Positions 30,558-40,454 of a stretch of 42,048 nt of DNA are shown here, in pieces. Position numbers and translations under genes: made by a program. The DNA is taken from positions 480,645 to 522,692 of the forward strand of contig MNCI01005181.1 of assembly GCA_015680685.1 (NCBI GenBank), read 5' to 3'. This DNA comes from Gnetum montanum (lineage: Eukaryota > Streptophyta > Gnetopsida > Gnetales > Gnetaceae). The first letter of the stretch is position 1, and the number at the start of each line of letters is the position of its first letter. The notes under the pieces were generated by a model. It did no database searches. It was given only the letters and a program-made list of their open reading frames with translations, and was not told the DNA's origin.

Positions 30558-30602
30558 GGGGGGGGGGGGGGGGGGTCGCTTTTTTATGGGGGGGGGGGGG
30601 GN
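30558..30602. other. Two poly-G runs and an N: low-quality sequence
   Basis: Runs of 18 G (30558-30575) and 14 G (30588-30601) flank TCGCTTTTTTAT and end in an N. E2 has only a short G run (18079-18084) at the equivalent place. This is probably a sequencing or gap-closing artefact around a shorter natural run. Confidence 0.6.
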
Positions 30603-30655
30603 ATGGAATGTGATATTGTGTACGATACATCGAGTACGCGATATCGTGGCCTAAC
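30603..30655. repeat. LTR U3-like GATATC fragment inside E3
   Basis: TGTACGATACATCGAGTACG with CGATATCGTGG closely matches the U3 block at 2216-2246 of the E2 LTR, yet lies in the internal region. It starts right after the poly-G/N artefact, so misassembly is a serious alternative. Confidence 0.45.
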
Positions 30656-32033
30656 GATGTTTAGGCTTGAGGGAAAAAACCAAAATTTTTAAGGTTTTTT
30701 TTGGAATGAAAAGTGAGAATTAAGGACATATGGCACATATTAAAATTTTCTAGGGTAATGTTATTAATTCGAAAGGCACAATTAATTATGATGGTGTGGA
30801 TTTTATCAATAAGGATCTTGGATGGGAGAAAAAGGCTATGTAATGGTACATAGGAACATTGGTTAATAATAATAGGAAAAGAATGTTATGAAGAATCAAC
30901 TGCGGGTAAGAAATGGTGTGTGTGAGCGGTGTCATAAGGGAAAACTACAAAAGATTACACAAGTGGGTCCTCCCGAAAGTAGGTTCCAACCTAAAATGCC
31001 CTTGTGTAACCACACTTAAAGTGTCCATGGGCACTCAAAGGGTTAATTGTAATCCACACTACTTCCAAAAAACACACATATGTAAATATCACTGGAATGA
31101 GGTAAGAATTCTATATTACACAGGACACAAGCTACAATTACACGAACAATGAGATGAGATGAACGATAGAAAAGGATTGTAGAGTTGGGGACATGAGGTA
31201 ACTAACCCAGGGCATAATGAATCTTGCATGAAAAGCATGATTAACATGTCATTAACTTGTCATTCCAAGATCAGGACCAAGTCCATTCCTCTAATCAGTG
31301 ACATCACATTGTTTCATCCCATGATGAGCAACTATAAGAGTACCACACAATAAGGCGTATGATCACTTGGCATTTTATTCAAGGGAGGAGTGATTTTTGT
31401 TTTGTGGCACTTTTTTTCTTTTCATTTTCATTTTCTTTTCTCTTTTTTTGATTGGTAAATCTGGAGAAGCCACCAACCTTCAGGCATGGGTGCATGTCTT
31501 TCCAGTCGGACCCCCTATAATAGCATTGGATTTTTGAGTGCCCTTTTTTATTACTCTTACTCCCATTTTTCATTAGATCTACAAGGATCTTAGTATAACC
31601 ACGCTGCATGATAACTCACATAGATGCCACCAAAGAGAATCCACAAGTCCCCTTGATGTCACACCCTAATCATTCCCTCTTGGTCCATACTTCTTCATTC
31701 TAGGTAAAATGAACATAAAATTAATTTTAAGTTTTAAAAATGTCAAGGATATCACTGTACCCTCGAACAGAACCTCTTATTTGTAGAATGGATGAGTGGG
31801 TGTAGTCAGCTCACTATCCAAACAATTGATCACTCAAGACTCGATAACATAGAACCCACCTCAACCAAGGAGCTACATAAGTGGTTTATTCATAAATGAG
31901 ATTACTTACAAAAACCTAAAAAGATAAAAAAGATAAAAAAAAGACAAAACAATTAATTGAAAATTGAAAAATTGGAAAACAAAATGTTGTAAAATTAAAG
32001 AAAATAAAAAGTGGTTATTAATCCTACTTTTTA

Positions 32034-34020
32034 CTAGAATGGGGGATGTCCCTCATAACTAAATGGTTGAGGATGACATGGATTAATAGTTAAAAGATGA
32101 GAATCCTTGCATATTGGGAACATTGGAACTTGGCCATACTTACCCCATTGGGGTTCACACACTTGATTATAGTAAGCATACTAGGGTACTTTATGAGATG
32201 TGATTCTTGGGTACAGAGTTGACCCACTATGATGTTTGTGACTATAAGATGGTATGCGAGGATTAGGATGTTGCCTTCCATGCCTGTATTCATTAGGCTG
32301 TATGGTTGTTGGAGTGTTAGTTGATGGATCTGATGAAGTAACATGAGGCGTTGGATTCAATGGTAAGGGTGCATCATAGTATGGGACTTGTGCTGAGTTA
32401 GAGGATGCAATGGCCTCGAAATTATGTTGTCCCTTCTTACGATCATGTTTAAAGAAGGGATGCTTTTTATGTTGAAGAGTCCTCTCACTACTGTTGGAGA
32501 CAGTAGCACAAGTAATGTTCGGAGGTTGTTGCGATGGTGTAGACACTTTAGGAATAGCTAGTGGCAATGTAGAAGGAGGGAAAGGATGGGAATGTTGAAA
32601 ATGAGGAGAAGTGTAAGGTGCACAAGGCGGTGGTTGTGTTGGAGGCATGGGCTTATAGTATTGAGGAGAATGATAATGCAGTGAGATAGAGTATGTTGAC
32701 CTAGTTGGGGAAACAAGATGTTGAACAAGATAAGCTTTAGGATTCGGATGATATGAAGGGTGTCTCCAATTTAAGGGTGGCTTCCCCCATGACTGGGATT
32801 GTTGCCACTGTGATCGAACATAGTATCTCTGTATGAACTTTGGATGTAACGTATTTCTACAATGCTCATATAAATGTAACAAGATTGGGCATTGGCCCTT
32901 GGGGTGATTGTACAGGCATATGTTGCATTCATATGTATGATCGATAGTTGAGCTCTTATTTTCTTTATCCCTTCGTTCCAAATGTCTAGTGATGTTTTGT
33001 CCTGCTTCTTGAGTTGTCAAAATTCTATCTCCAATAATATTGATATATTCCCCACATTTTTTGTGCATCCATTCCAGCATCTTATTGATCTTTGCCTCAA
33101 CTTCATCTAATGATTATTGTACTGGAAAAGATGGTTTTTCCACCTTGAAATGGGTTGATTTCTCCTTTTGATGATTATGGATCTTTGTTAAGTTGAAACT
33201 TTGGTCCTCTTGATGTTTTTCAACACTCTCCTATCTAGCAATTTCTCTTTCCTCTTTTGCTACCCACTTAATAAGCTCTTGTAATTAATGGGTTTGTAGT
33301 TCGTATAGTTGTCCTTAGGCATACATCCCTAGGGTCTTTCTTGTTGCATCATGAAGCCCATCAATGATATGGTACATTAGCCTTTCCTCGGAGAACTCAT
33401 GGCCTAAACAGTTGTTTAACAGTGCATAATATCTTTCTAAGGCCATATCCAAGGGTTCGTGTTGTGCTTGTTTCCACTCTTGGATTTGTTTCCTCAAGGT
33501 TCACACTCTTGCATAGGTTTGCTATCTTTCGCTAAAGAGTTCTACCATTGTTGGCCAGCGTCATATTGAATTAGTTTTTAACAATTTATATCATACTTTT
33601 GCTTAGTCAACGAGTGTCATAGGAAAGAGCTTAAGTTTTTTCCAACTATTATCAATGTTGTTCCATGTGCAGGCATCGTAGAAGGCTTGTAAATGTTGTT
33701 GTGGATCTAAGTCATAGCCTCTTGAGAACTTGAAGAAATTTTTTTAAATTGAGCCTAGGTAGATGGCTCTCTTTACGATGCCTACGAGAGATTCAAATAA
33801 CCTCTTGTATTTGTGTTAGGCTTGTAGTGGCCAGTAGGGGTTCATCGTCATCAGGTAAGTTATGCTTTTGTGCATTGGGATGATGTTACTTTTGTTTATG
33901 TTTATAAGAAACCCCCACTTCAAGTTGTGTACTCTTATCTTCATTGTCATATAATTCGTTGGTCCTTCAATGAATTTCCTCACTAGGTGTGGCATTATTG
34001 TAGTCTAGTAGGAGAGGCAT
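32034..34020 (-). pseudogene. E3 gag polyprotein remnant
   Basis: The start is MPLLLDYNNATPSEE at 34020; the stop is at 32034-32036 after SYEGHPPF. In between: DDDEPLLATTSLTQIQEV; the capsid-like core GYDLDPQQHLQAFYDAC, NSWKKLKLFPMTLVD, RWPTMVELFSERQ and LRKQIQEWKQAQHEPLD; then LERYYALLNNC. A zinc-knuckle-like C-x2-C-x3-H-x4-C (32889-32927, one residue shorter than the usual CCHC) follows, and then a long region rich in P, H, S and Y. The core matches the Retrotrans_gag pattern of Athila/Tat-type Ty3/gypsy elements (FxxxC, W..K.FP.L, RK.I...Q...E.L). A 299-codon stretch (32181-33080) is still open, but the core has several stops and shifts. Confidence 0.82.
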
Positions 34021-34143
34021 GGTTGTGAAATTATGTGTGAATTTATATGTGACCTTTTATAATTATTTTTTTCCTAAAAGATATATCATTAATTCCTATA
34101 CAGTGACCTTGTATGATATAACTAATCTAGACAACTAGCACCG

Positions 34144-34161
34144 CCCTCGGCAATGGCGCCA
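34144..34161 (-). other. Primer-binding site of E3 (tRNA-Asp)
   Basis: On the minus strand TGGCGCCATTGCCGAGGG follows the LTR after one spacer T. It is complementary, with two transitions, to the 3' end of plant tRNA-Asp. Unlike E2, the sequence beyond it is not tRNA. Confidence 0.82.
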
Positions 34162-34895
34162 ATGATGAGTGGCGAGGTACCCCTACACTCAACCATATGA
34201 ATACGAGTGTTACATGCGTGATCCAGTTGAACTCTGCAGATGGACTAGTTGTGGCATCTAGATAGTTAGCCTTAGGTTGTAGTTCACTGTCTTCCCACTT
34301 GGACTAGTATTATCTTTGTCACGTATGGTTTAGTCTAGAGTGAGGTGTATGATGTGGTTTCTAATCTAAGGCTACTCCTAAAGGTAATGGAAAGTAATAT
34401 TCACTAATCTAGGAGAGAGAGGCTGAGAGAATCTAAACTACCCTAAGTGTGATGAGCATCCATTCCTTGATTATCCATACATATCTTGGACTTCATGCAC
34501 GACTACCACTAGGATTACCAAGCATAGATCCTAGGTACGCTACTGGGTTACCAAGTAGTCACACTTAAATGCTCGTAATCAAGTCGTACTCATTCTGCGT
34601 TTAACAGGAGTTTAAGGGTGAGAAGAGATTAACTAGAAAAGTACTAAATAAAGAAATAAATAACAATTAAAAGATTAAAATAAGTGAATGCTACAATGAT
34701 GAAGTAATCTCGATCTTTATTGTCGGTCATGTGCATGTCCAAGTACGCCACACACGAATAAAGGATGTTGTACAATTACATTCACCACATTGCGGGCATA
34801 CACTGAGAGGAAAAGGGTAGAGAGAAAGAAATTAAATCACTTAAACTAAAACTAAATTACTTCCTCCTTACTTGATAACTGATCCTTCTACCTCT

Positions 34896-34903
34896 TATTT
34901 ATA
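34896..34903 (-). promoter_or_regulatory. TATA box of E3 5' LTR
   Basis: TATAAATA on the minus strand. This would have been the active promoter of E3. Confidence 0.68.
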
Positions 34904-34917
34904 GATGAGGAGACAGG

Positions 34918-34978
34918 CTATGATATCACATATGAGATATTGTGGCTGGGTTATGATATCGTGTACATGATATCATGG
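34918..34978 (-). promoter_or_regulatory. GATATC palindrome cluster in E3 U3
   Basis: Three GATATC hexamers plus GATATT variants lie in 60 bp, linked by GTACATGATATC-type blocks, upstream of the TATA box. Confidence 0.55.
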
Positions 34979-35000
34979 TCACCCAAATGATGACTCATCA

Positions 35001-35005
35001 TTGGT
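35001..35005. repeat. Target-site duplication TTGGT, right copy (E3)
   Basis: Exact match to 24664-24668. Confidence 0.88.
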
Positions 35006-35179
35006 CAACATTTTTCTACCCCAATATATCTATTTTTATGGATGTTTACTACTTTTCTTGTTATATTTTTTCTTAGTATCCAATTTTTTTTATACATAGT
35101 GTTTTATATTTTTTTGTTTATTTCTTTTATACTTAAAGTAATGTCTCCCTAGTCTAAGTATGGTTAGTAGGGTGTTACA
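35006..35179 (+). mobile_element. E4 LTR, right piece
   Basis: AT-rich sequence continuing from 24668 to a terminal GGGTGTTACA, the inverse of the TGTAATGTCCC start at 21303. A PBS-like sequence follows. Confidence 0.5.
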
Positions 35180-35182
35180 AGT

Positions 35183-35195
35183 TGGTATTGGGGTC
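35183..35195 (+). other. PBS-like site of E4 (tRNA-iMet type)
   Basis: TGGTATTGGGGTC lies four bases after the LTR end and differs at three positions from the TGGTATCAGAGCC complement of initiator tRNA-Met used by many plant LTR elements. Confidence 0.5.
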
Positions 35196-35540
35196 AAAGG
35201 TGTGACAAGCATTCCTAGACTTGTAAGGCTAGGATGCTATCAAGAAGAGTTTTTAAGAACTCAAAGATGGAAAACCATAAATAGCCTAATAGGGAAGTCT
35301 CACAAGATTGAGGATTTTCCAACAATGATAGATGTTTTATATGCATTGTTCTCTTATTTGGGTATTAGAGTTATGTAGTGCAAGCATGTTTGTATAACAA
35401 TTGACTATGTTTGCCAAAGATGTTAAGTCAAATTTTTATAAGTTTTTTTGGTTAATGATATTATGAGTATTTTATTTGTCTACTTAGGATACTGTGAAAG
35501 TTTTTGCATAAAATTTATATGACTAAGAGAAGTTAGAAAG

Positions 35541-35662
35541 TTTTTCAATAATTGGATGTATAAAATCATATAACAAACATGTTTTATAACCTATCAACTC
35601 NTTTTTTCAATAATTGGATGTATAAAATCATATAACAAACATGTTTTATAACCTATCAACTC
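35541..35662 (+). repeat. Exact 60-bp duplication around a single N
   Basis: 35541-35600 and 35603-35662 are identical, separated by an N (35601) and one T. This is the signature of an unmerged contig overlap, not biology. Confidence 0.85.
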
Positions 35663-36162
35663 TTTGAATGTTGATCTAGATTACAATCCAATGAAATAAC
35701 TATTTGGTAACAATAAGTTGGATTATTGTGATGACTTCAAAGCTAATGTTTTAACATGTTTCAACTTAAGTTATTATGGTGAGTTTTTTAGCTTTGATAG
35801 CTTTTCAACACATATATGTTTTGGTTGGAGAATTCTAGAGTGGAAATCATCTAGAACTATTTCAACATTAGTTTCTTCTTTAGTAAGTTGGATATTAACC
35901 TTCATGGAAGTTAAGGATTAGAATCATTTAGTAGTAACTGAACCAAAGGAGGATATTATTTCTAATAGTTTTATTATTTATTCCTAGGTAATAAGTTGGC
36001 TATAAAAAAATAAAAAGCGCACATAATCTTAGATAGAACATGAATGTTAGATGTGATGCTTGATCAAGATTTTATACTCACTTTTTCAATTTTTTTCATA
36101 ACCAAGACTAAGTTTAAATTAACATTGTTTCATTCACTTCAAGCTTTAGAAAAATTTAAAAA

Positions 36163-36830
36163 TAGCATCATGAGACATTTTTCTAGATCCCAGAGGCCTC
36201 TAAGGATCATTTGGATTTATAATCTAGCTTATGAGATTCATTCTTAGTAACATTGGAAAAGTTTAAGAATCAAAATTTTTCTAAGTGTTGGGGCTAACAT
36301 AGATCAAAATTTTTCTAAGTGCTAGAGTTGATGTGGATTTTCTATTAGCTATAGTCTTGGATAACCATGCTTGTATTACCTATACAAAACTCCATCTTAG
36401 CATCAAATTGAATCCTATGGAACATAAGACAATGCATCCTAGGCTTCTATGACATCACAAGATTTAACTTTGATAGTTTTCATAGTTTTATAGTTTACTA
36501 GAGATTGAGACTAAGTGTGGTTCTAACATTGTTCTATGTAGGTTTAAGCATTAAAATCCCCAAATACATCATTATAAGACACATTCTCAACTATTTAAGG
36601 GCTTTATAGATCATTTAAGTTTATAATCTAGCTTATGAACATGATTCTTAATGACCTTGGAGAAACTTCGAAATGAAAATTTGAAAAAGTATTAGAGGTG
36701 ATGTGGATTTTGAATCAGTCTTCTTTCAAAATCATAAGAAAACAACCCCAAAAAATAGCTTCATAAGATACATTTTTAGCATTTGGAGACCTCTAGAGAC
36801 TATTTGGAATCATATGCTAACATCTCAACT
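36163..36830 (+). repeat. Degenerate direct repeats
   Basis: A block of about 100 bp (near-invariant parts TTTATAATCTAGCTTATGA and AGACA(C)ATT) occurs at 36163-36265 and 36565-36690, with a shorter version at 36757-36830. ATCAAAATTTTTCTAAGTG repeats at about 36270 and 36303. Confidence 0.6.
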
Positions 36831-37658
36831 TCAGTTTTGACAAGTGTCAAATATTTCAAAAGAATGTCTCAACTTGCCAATATTAGTACAAAAAAGACAA
36901 TCTTCAACACTTTCAAAAATCACTGGAATTATGTTTTGACATGTGAAATGGGTTCCTAGTATTTGGATAACTCATTGATAGCAGTTTTGGGAATCTAGGT
37001 TTTTGAAATTGGTACTTTTGGTAGGCTTTTTTGGAAGTTACAAAATCACTATTTTTTCCTAGTCCAATGCATCAATAAGTTCATGACTCACTTCAACACA
37101 TCTAAGTCACCTTGTACATCTAGTTTGTAGCATTTCATAGGATTATGAGCCTCTTGAAGCTTAAAAATCATGATTTAAACTCATTCTGGGGTCAATTTCA
37201 ACATCTTAAAAGTTAAAATTTTTAGCTTGAATAATCAATAAAAATTTTTCTAACTTTTTGGGTAATTTTAATATTGACACCAATGTCAATTTTACCAAAC
37301 TTTTCACCATTCTTTAAATCATAATTTTCAAATATTTGTAGGCCTCACAAGGTTCTTGGCTTCATCTTGGTAGCCTTTAATGTTAGTTTAGAGGTTAAAC
37401 AAGGTTCCAAAAGTTCAAAAACTACAACTTTGAAAAAAGCCCAAATTTTCATTAAGTACTAGTGATGTTTAACACTGATGTTAACATCACCACTATTGGG
37501 CCTTACCAAGTAACATCATTCATCTTTAGCATTAATATACAACTTTATCTATAGGCTTCTTAAGCATCTTGGTAGCAATTAACATTATTTTGGATGTGAA
37601 ACAAGGTCTTAGGAGCTTAAAATTTTAAATTTTTCAAAATATCAAAAATTTCACTAAG

Positions 37659-38565
37659 TGATGAGTCACATTCTATTAGTTGCATCAATGAGACTTCTTC
37701 AATGTAGCCTCATCATCTGGGCCCCATTGATGAGGCCTAGTTGATGCATCATATCATACATCGATGTGGCCCTATTAACATAGTGTCTATAGTCAACTAT
37801 AAATACGTGCTTGCGGATGCATTTATGATGAGTAGAGATTGTAGTTACAATATAGCTCTTGCATTTTTTTCCATTTGAAAGTTAGAATTTTTCCTCTAAG
37901 TGCTCATAGCAAGAGTCATTGAGTGTATGGATCTTTATTTGAGCATTGTTTTACCTAAGCATGACAATGTATGCGGCAATAAAGACAAGCTTTCTGATAA
38001 ACCTTGGAGCACTTTGGATAGATTAGCCATTTCATTTATGTATTTAATGTTTTCAACTATTTATTAAATTTTTTCAATTAGTTATTAATCATTTTCTAGT
38101 TATTACGTTAATGAAGCAATTAATTCAGATAAAGTACACACATAAGTATGACCACTTCAAGTGTAACACATATTTGCTTGGCAATCCCAGCAACGTTATT
38201 ACTTGGTATGCCTAGTAGCATAGCGCTTGATCACCCAGCAGTGGATACATGGGTTTAGGACATGTACAAAAAGTGTGAATGGATACTTATGCTAGGATTA
38301 GTTAATCAAATCCCTTTTTGTCTACAATTCAAGCACCCAACTATAAAACATAAAAGTGATAAAAATCAAATGCCTCAGTTACACTTAACCATACCAATGA
38401 ACATCACAAGTGTAATTGGGAAGACAATGATTGACCTTAAGGCTAGATTTACTTCCTAAAGGGCTAGTGCATTAGAAATGATAAAGTCCATGGAATTTAA
38501 CTGAGTCGTGCATGAACGCTTCGTGATTTGTATGGTTGGGTGTAGGGGTACCTTACTGCTCATCA
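37659..38565 (+). mobile_element. E5 5' LTR
   Basis: This 907-bp LTR has TGATGAGTCAC at the start and GTAGGGGTACC...CTCATCA at the end. TATAAATA is at 37798-37805. GATATC sites are absent; instead CATCAT and GATG-rich palindromic text (37685-37775, for example GATGAGGCC and GATGCATCATATC) sits before the TATA box. R-U5 blocks such as CTTGGCAATCCCAG align with the E1-E3 LTRs. Confidence 0.8.
37798..37805 (+). promoter_or_regulatory. TATA box of E5 LTR
   Basis: TATAAATA at the position conserved in the related LTRs. Confidence 0.65.
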
Positions 38566-38566
38566 T

Positions 38567-38584
38567 TGGCACTGTTGTTGGGAA
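38567..38584 (+). other. Primer-binding site of E5 (tRNA-Asp type)
   Basis: TGGCACTGTTGTTGGGAA follows the LTR after one spacer T. It equals the tRNA-Asp complement apart from transitions. The sequence beyond is not tRNA. Confidence 0.75.
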
Positions 38585-38720
38585 ATTTGTCTGTGGAATG
38601 TGTGCTATTTAGGTCTAAGTGAATACCATTAATATCATTGTACAAACCTCAAGGTCAATATCATTCCCACTATACTTAGAGTTATAAAAGCACACTGATA
38701 ATTTTAACTTATTTTGCAAA

Positions 38721-39935
38721 ATGTCTTCTTCTTCTCACAAGCACAAAGTTACCAAACCATCGGTCCCACAAGAATGAAAAGTGGTACACACTCATCCAAA
38801 TGAGTTTGTGTCAAACTTCACCTTCATCCTACATCAAGATGAACAGATGCAGTGGCGTGATCTACAGGGCAACATCATCTTGGCCCCTAATCGATTTGTG
38901 CTCAAGATGCTATTCAAAATCCGTAAGAAGTTGGGCATAGTAGATCTTCACGAAGAATACATTGTGGATGGATATGACTCTCAAAACTATTGTCCCATTG
39001 AAACACAAATTAAATGAGATCAACATCAGGAGAAACTCCATGAAGCTACAAGGGGAAACATTACACCAATCTCTTGTTCATACTAAATCAAGATGACATT
39101 GAGGATCATCCTACTAAGGACTCTCAACATGAAGATTCTCTACCCCCTAATACTAGTGATGAGGGTGTCAACCTAAACCTATGATCCACTATTCATAAAT
39201 TGGGTTCAGGAAAAAGTGGCAGCCAAGGTAGGGACTTGGGCAAGCACCATGATAACAAGGGATCTAAGGATGGTGATCGTGATAAACATAAGAGTGGTGG
39301 CAAACATCAAAATGGAAATGGTAGTCCACCTTTCTCTTCATCATCTTCATCCAATTTTTAACATTACTCTTTATTTGATGGTTTGCATGGAACCTACCAT
39401 CGAAACAACCATGATGAAGGTGATCAACAAGATAATAATAATTGTGGAGGCCACCAAAACTAAAGGGGTGGCCTAAACCATCATCGGTGTCATCGATGTA
39501 GTGACGATGATGAACCTCTATTAGAAACTCAAAGTATGCTCAACATTGTGAAGGTAGTTAAAATTCCAACTAGGCATATGAAGGATAGTTAGATCAAGCA
39601 CCTAGATATGAACAATATCCCAAGACTTGAAGGGGGATACAACTTTGATCCACAAACACATCTATAATCTTTTCAAGATGTTTGTGCCTTATAGAACATA
39701 GAGAATGAGTGGTAGAAAATCAAGCTTTTCCCAAGGAAACTCATCAAGGAACCTAAAGGTTGGTACTAGTCCTTAGAGCGAAAATCTATCCATAGATGGA
39801 GTACTATGTTAGAGTTATTCAATGAAAAATACCAGACATACTCTAGAATGTCTAATCTAAGAAGGAAAATACAAAGCTTAAAACAAGAAGCACATGAACC
39901 CTTGGATGCCACCATGAGCCAATAATATTCACTCC
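38721..39935 (+). pseudogene. E5 gag remnant
   Basis: It starts MSSSSHKHKVTKPSVPQE, then a stop, then a 78-codon open stretch FVSNFTFILHQDEQMQW...DLHEEYIVDGYDS. A low-complexity D, H, N and K region follows. SDDDEPLLETQSMLNIVKVV leads into the capsid-like core: GGYNFDPQTHLQSFQDVC, NEWWKIKLFPRKLIKEPKGW, RWSTMLELFNEKYQTYSRM, LRRKIQSLKQEAHEPLD. The core is collinear with E3 gag (GYDLDPQQHLQAF, LRKQIQEWKQAQHEPLD). The C-terminal part with the zinc-knuckle-like motif is missing: the protease region begins within about 60 bp of the last gag residues. Stops and shifts are frequent. Confidence 0.78.
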
Positions 39936-39992
39936 TACACCAATGCCTTGGCCATGGCTATTTTCAAAGGGAACAACTTCATCACATCATAG

Positions 39993-40292
39993 ATGTGCAT
40001 AGAGTATAAACTAGAAGAACCCTTAGGGTGTATGTCTTTGGGACTAGTAGAGGACATTGTGATCATGGTTTGTGGGTGGTCCTATCCTACTAATTTTTTG
40101 GTAATCAAGGTGGACAATTGCAAAAATGACTTCTCCATCATCATGGCAAGAGCTTGGTTAAGCATGGTCGATGCAAAAATAGATATAATGGATTTATCTT
40201 TAGAAATATCCAAGGAAAATGAGTTAGGAAAAATTGAAAAGAAGCATATTCCATGCATCACATACAATGATAACGGGTGCAATTGCATGTAA
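39993..40292 (+). pseudogene. E5 protease-region remnant
   Basis: The open 99-codon stretch reads EPLGCMSLGLVEDIVIMVCGWSYPTNFLVIKVDNCKNDF followed by MARAWLSMVDAKIDI. In Athila/Tat-type elements the equivalent is G-I-V-E-D-V...FPVDFVVLD...PIILGRPFLATA, the C-terminal half of retropepsin, where LGRP is here MARA. The upstream half with the catalytic D-S/T-G-A is absent, apparently removed by the same deletion that removed the gag C-terminus. Non-functional. Confidence 0.7.
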
Positions 40293-40454
40293 ACGATTTG
40301 GTCAATCAAGAGTACATACATTAACACATGCAGTCAGTGTGCACAAGAGATCAATATTCAAATCCATAAAGCAAGATGCTACCTAGTAGTTGATAGCTAA
40401 TTCAAATAGTAGCACAATATGCATGGAGCCAACTTAGAGCCTAACATGTACATA

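Larger units (their letters stand above)
30091..32033 (-). other. E3 non-coding middle (where pol would be expected)
   Basis: Blocks at 30305-30520 and 31645-32033 match E1 and E2, so they are original parts of the family. The rest, including 30660-31640, has only short unremarkable frames on either strand. No RT, RNase H or integrase motif was found. Confidence 0.6.
24669..35000 (-). mobile_element. E3: non-autonomous Ty3/gypsy element with gag and ORF2, no pol
   Basis: This is the best-preserved member of the family. On the minus strand: 5' LTR (34163-35000), one-base spacer and tRNA-Asp PBS (34144-34161), gag (34020-32034), about 1.9 kb non-coding, ORF2 (30090-27303), PPT (27142-27150) and 3' LTR (24669-27141, holding a solo LTR). 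The TSD is TTGGT on both sides. No RT, RNase H or integrase motif was found in any frame between gag and ORF2. The first 199 aligned LTR bases differ at about 22 positions by eye, 18 of them transitions. That suits an old, methylated insertion. Mobilisation in trans by an E5-like element is inference. Confidence 0.88.
34163..35000 (-). mobile_element. E3 5' LTR
   Basis: This 838-bp LTR has inverted ends TGATGAGT and ACTCATCA. In minus sense: U3 with three GATATC sites and variants (34918-34978), TATAAATA at 34903-34896, then R-U5, ending at 34163 next to the PBS. Confidence 0.88.
35196..37658. other. E4 internal or flanking AT-rich DNA, no recognised gene
   Basis: Where E4 gag would be expected, only short frames (35160-35378, 35718-35921, 36044-36247) without known motifs are present. 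Degenerate repeats and an assembly duplication are listed separately. This may be a gag-less derivative or unrelated DNA. Confidence 0.4.
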
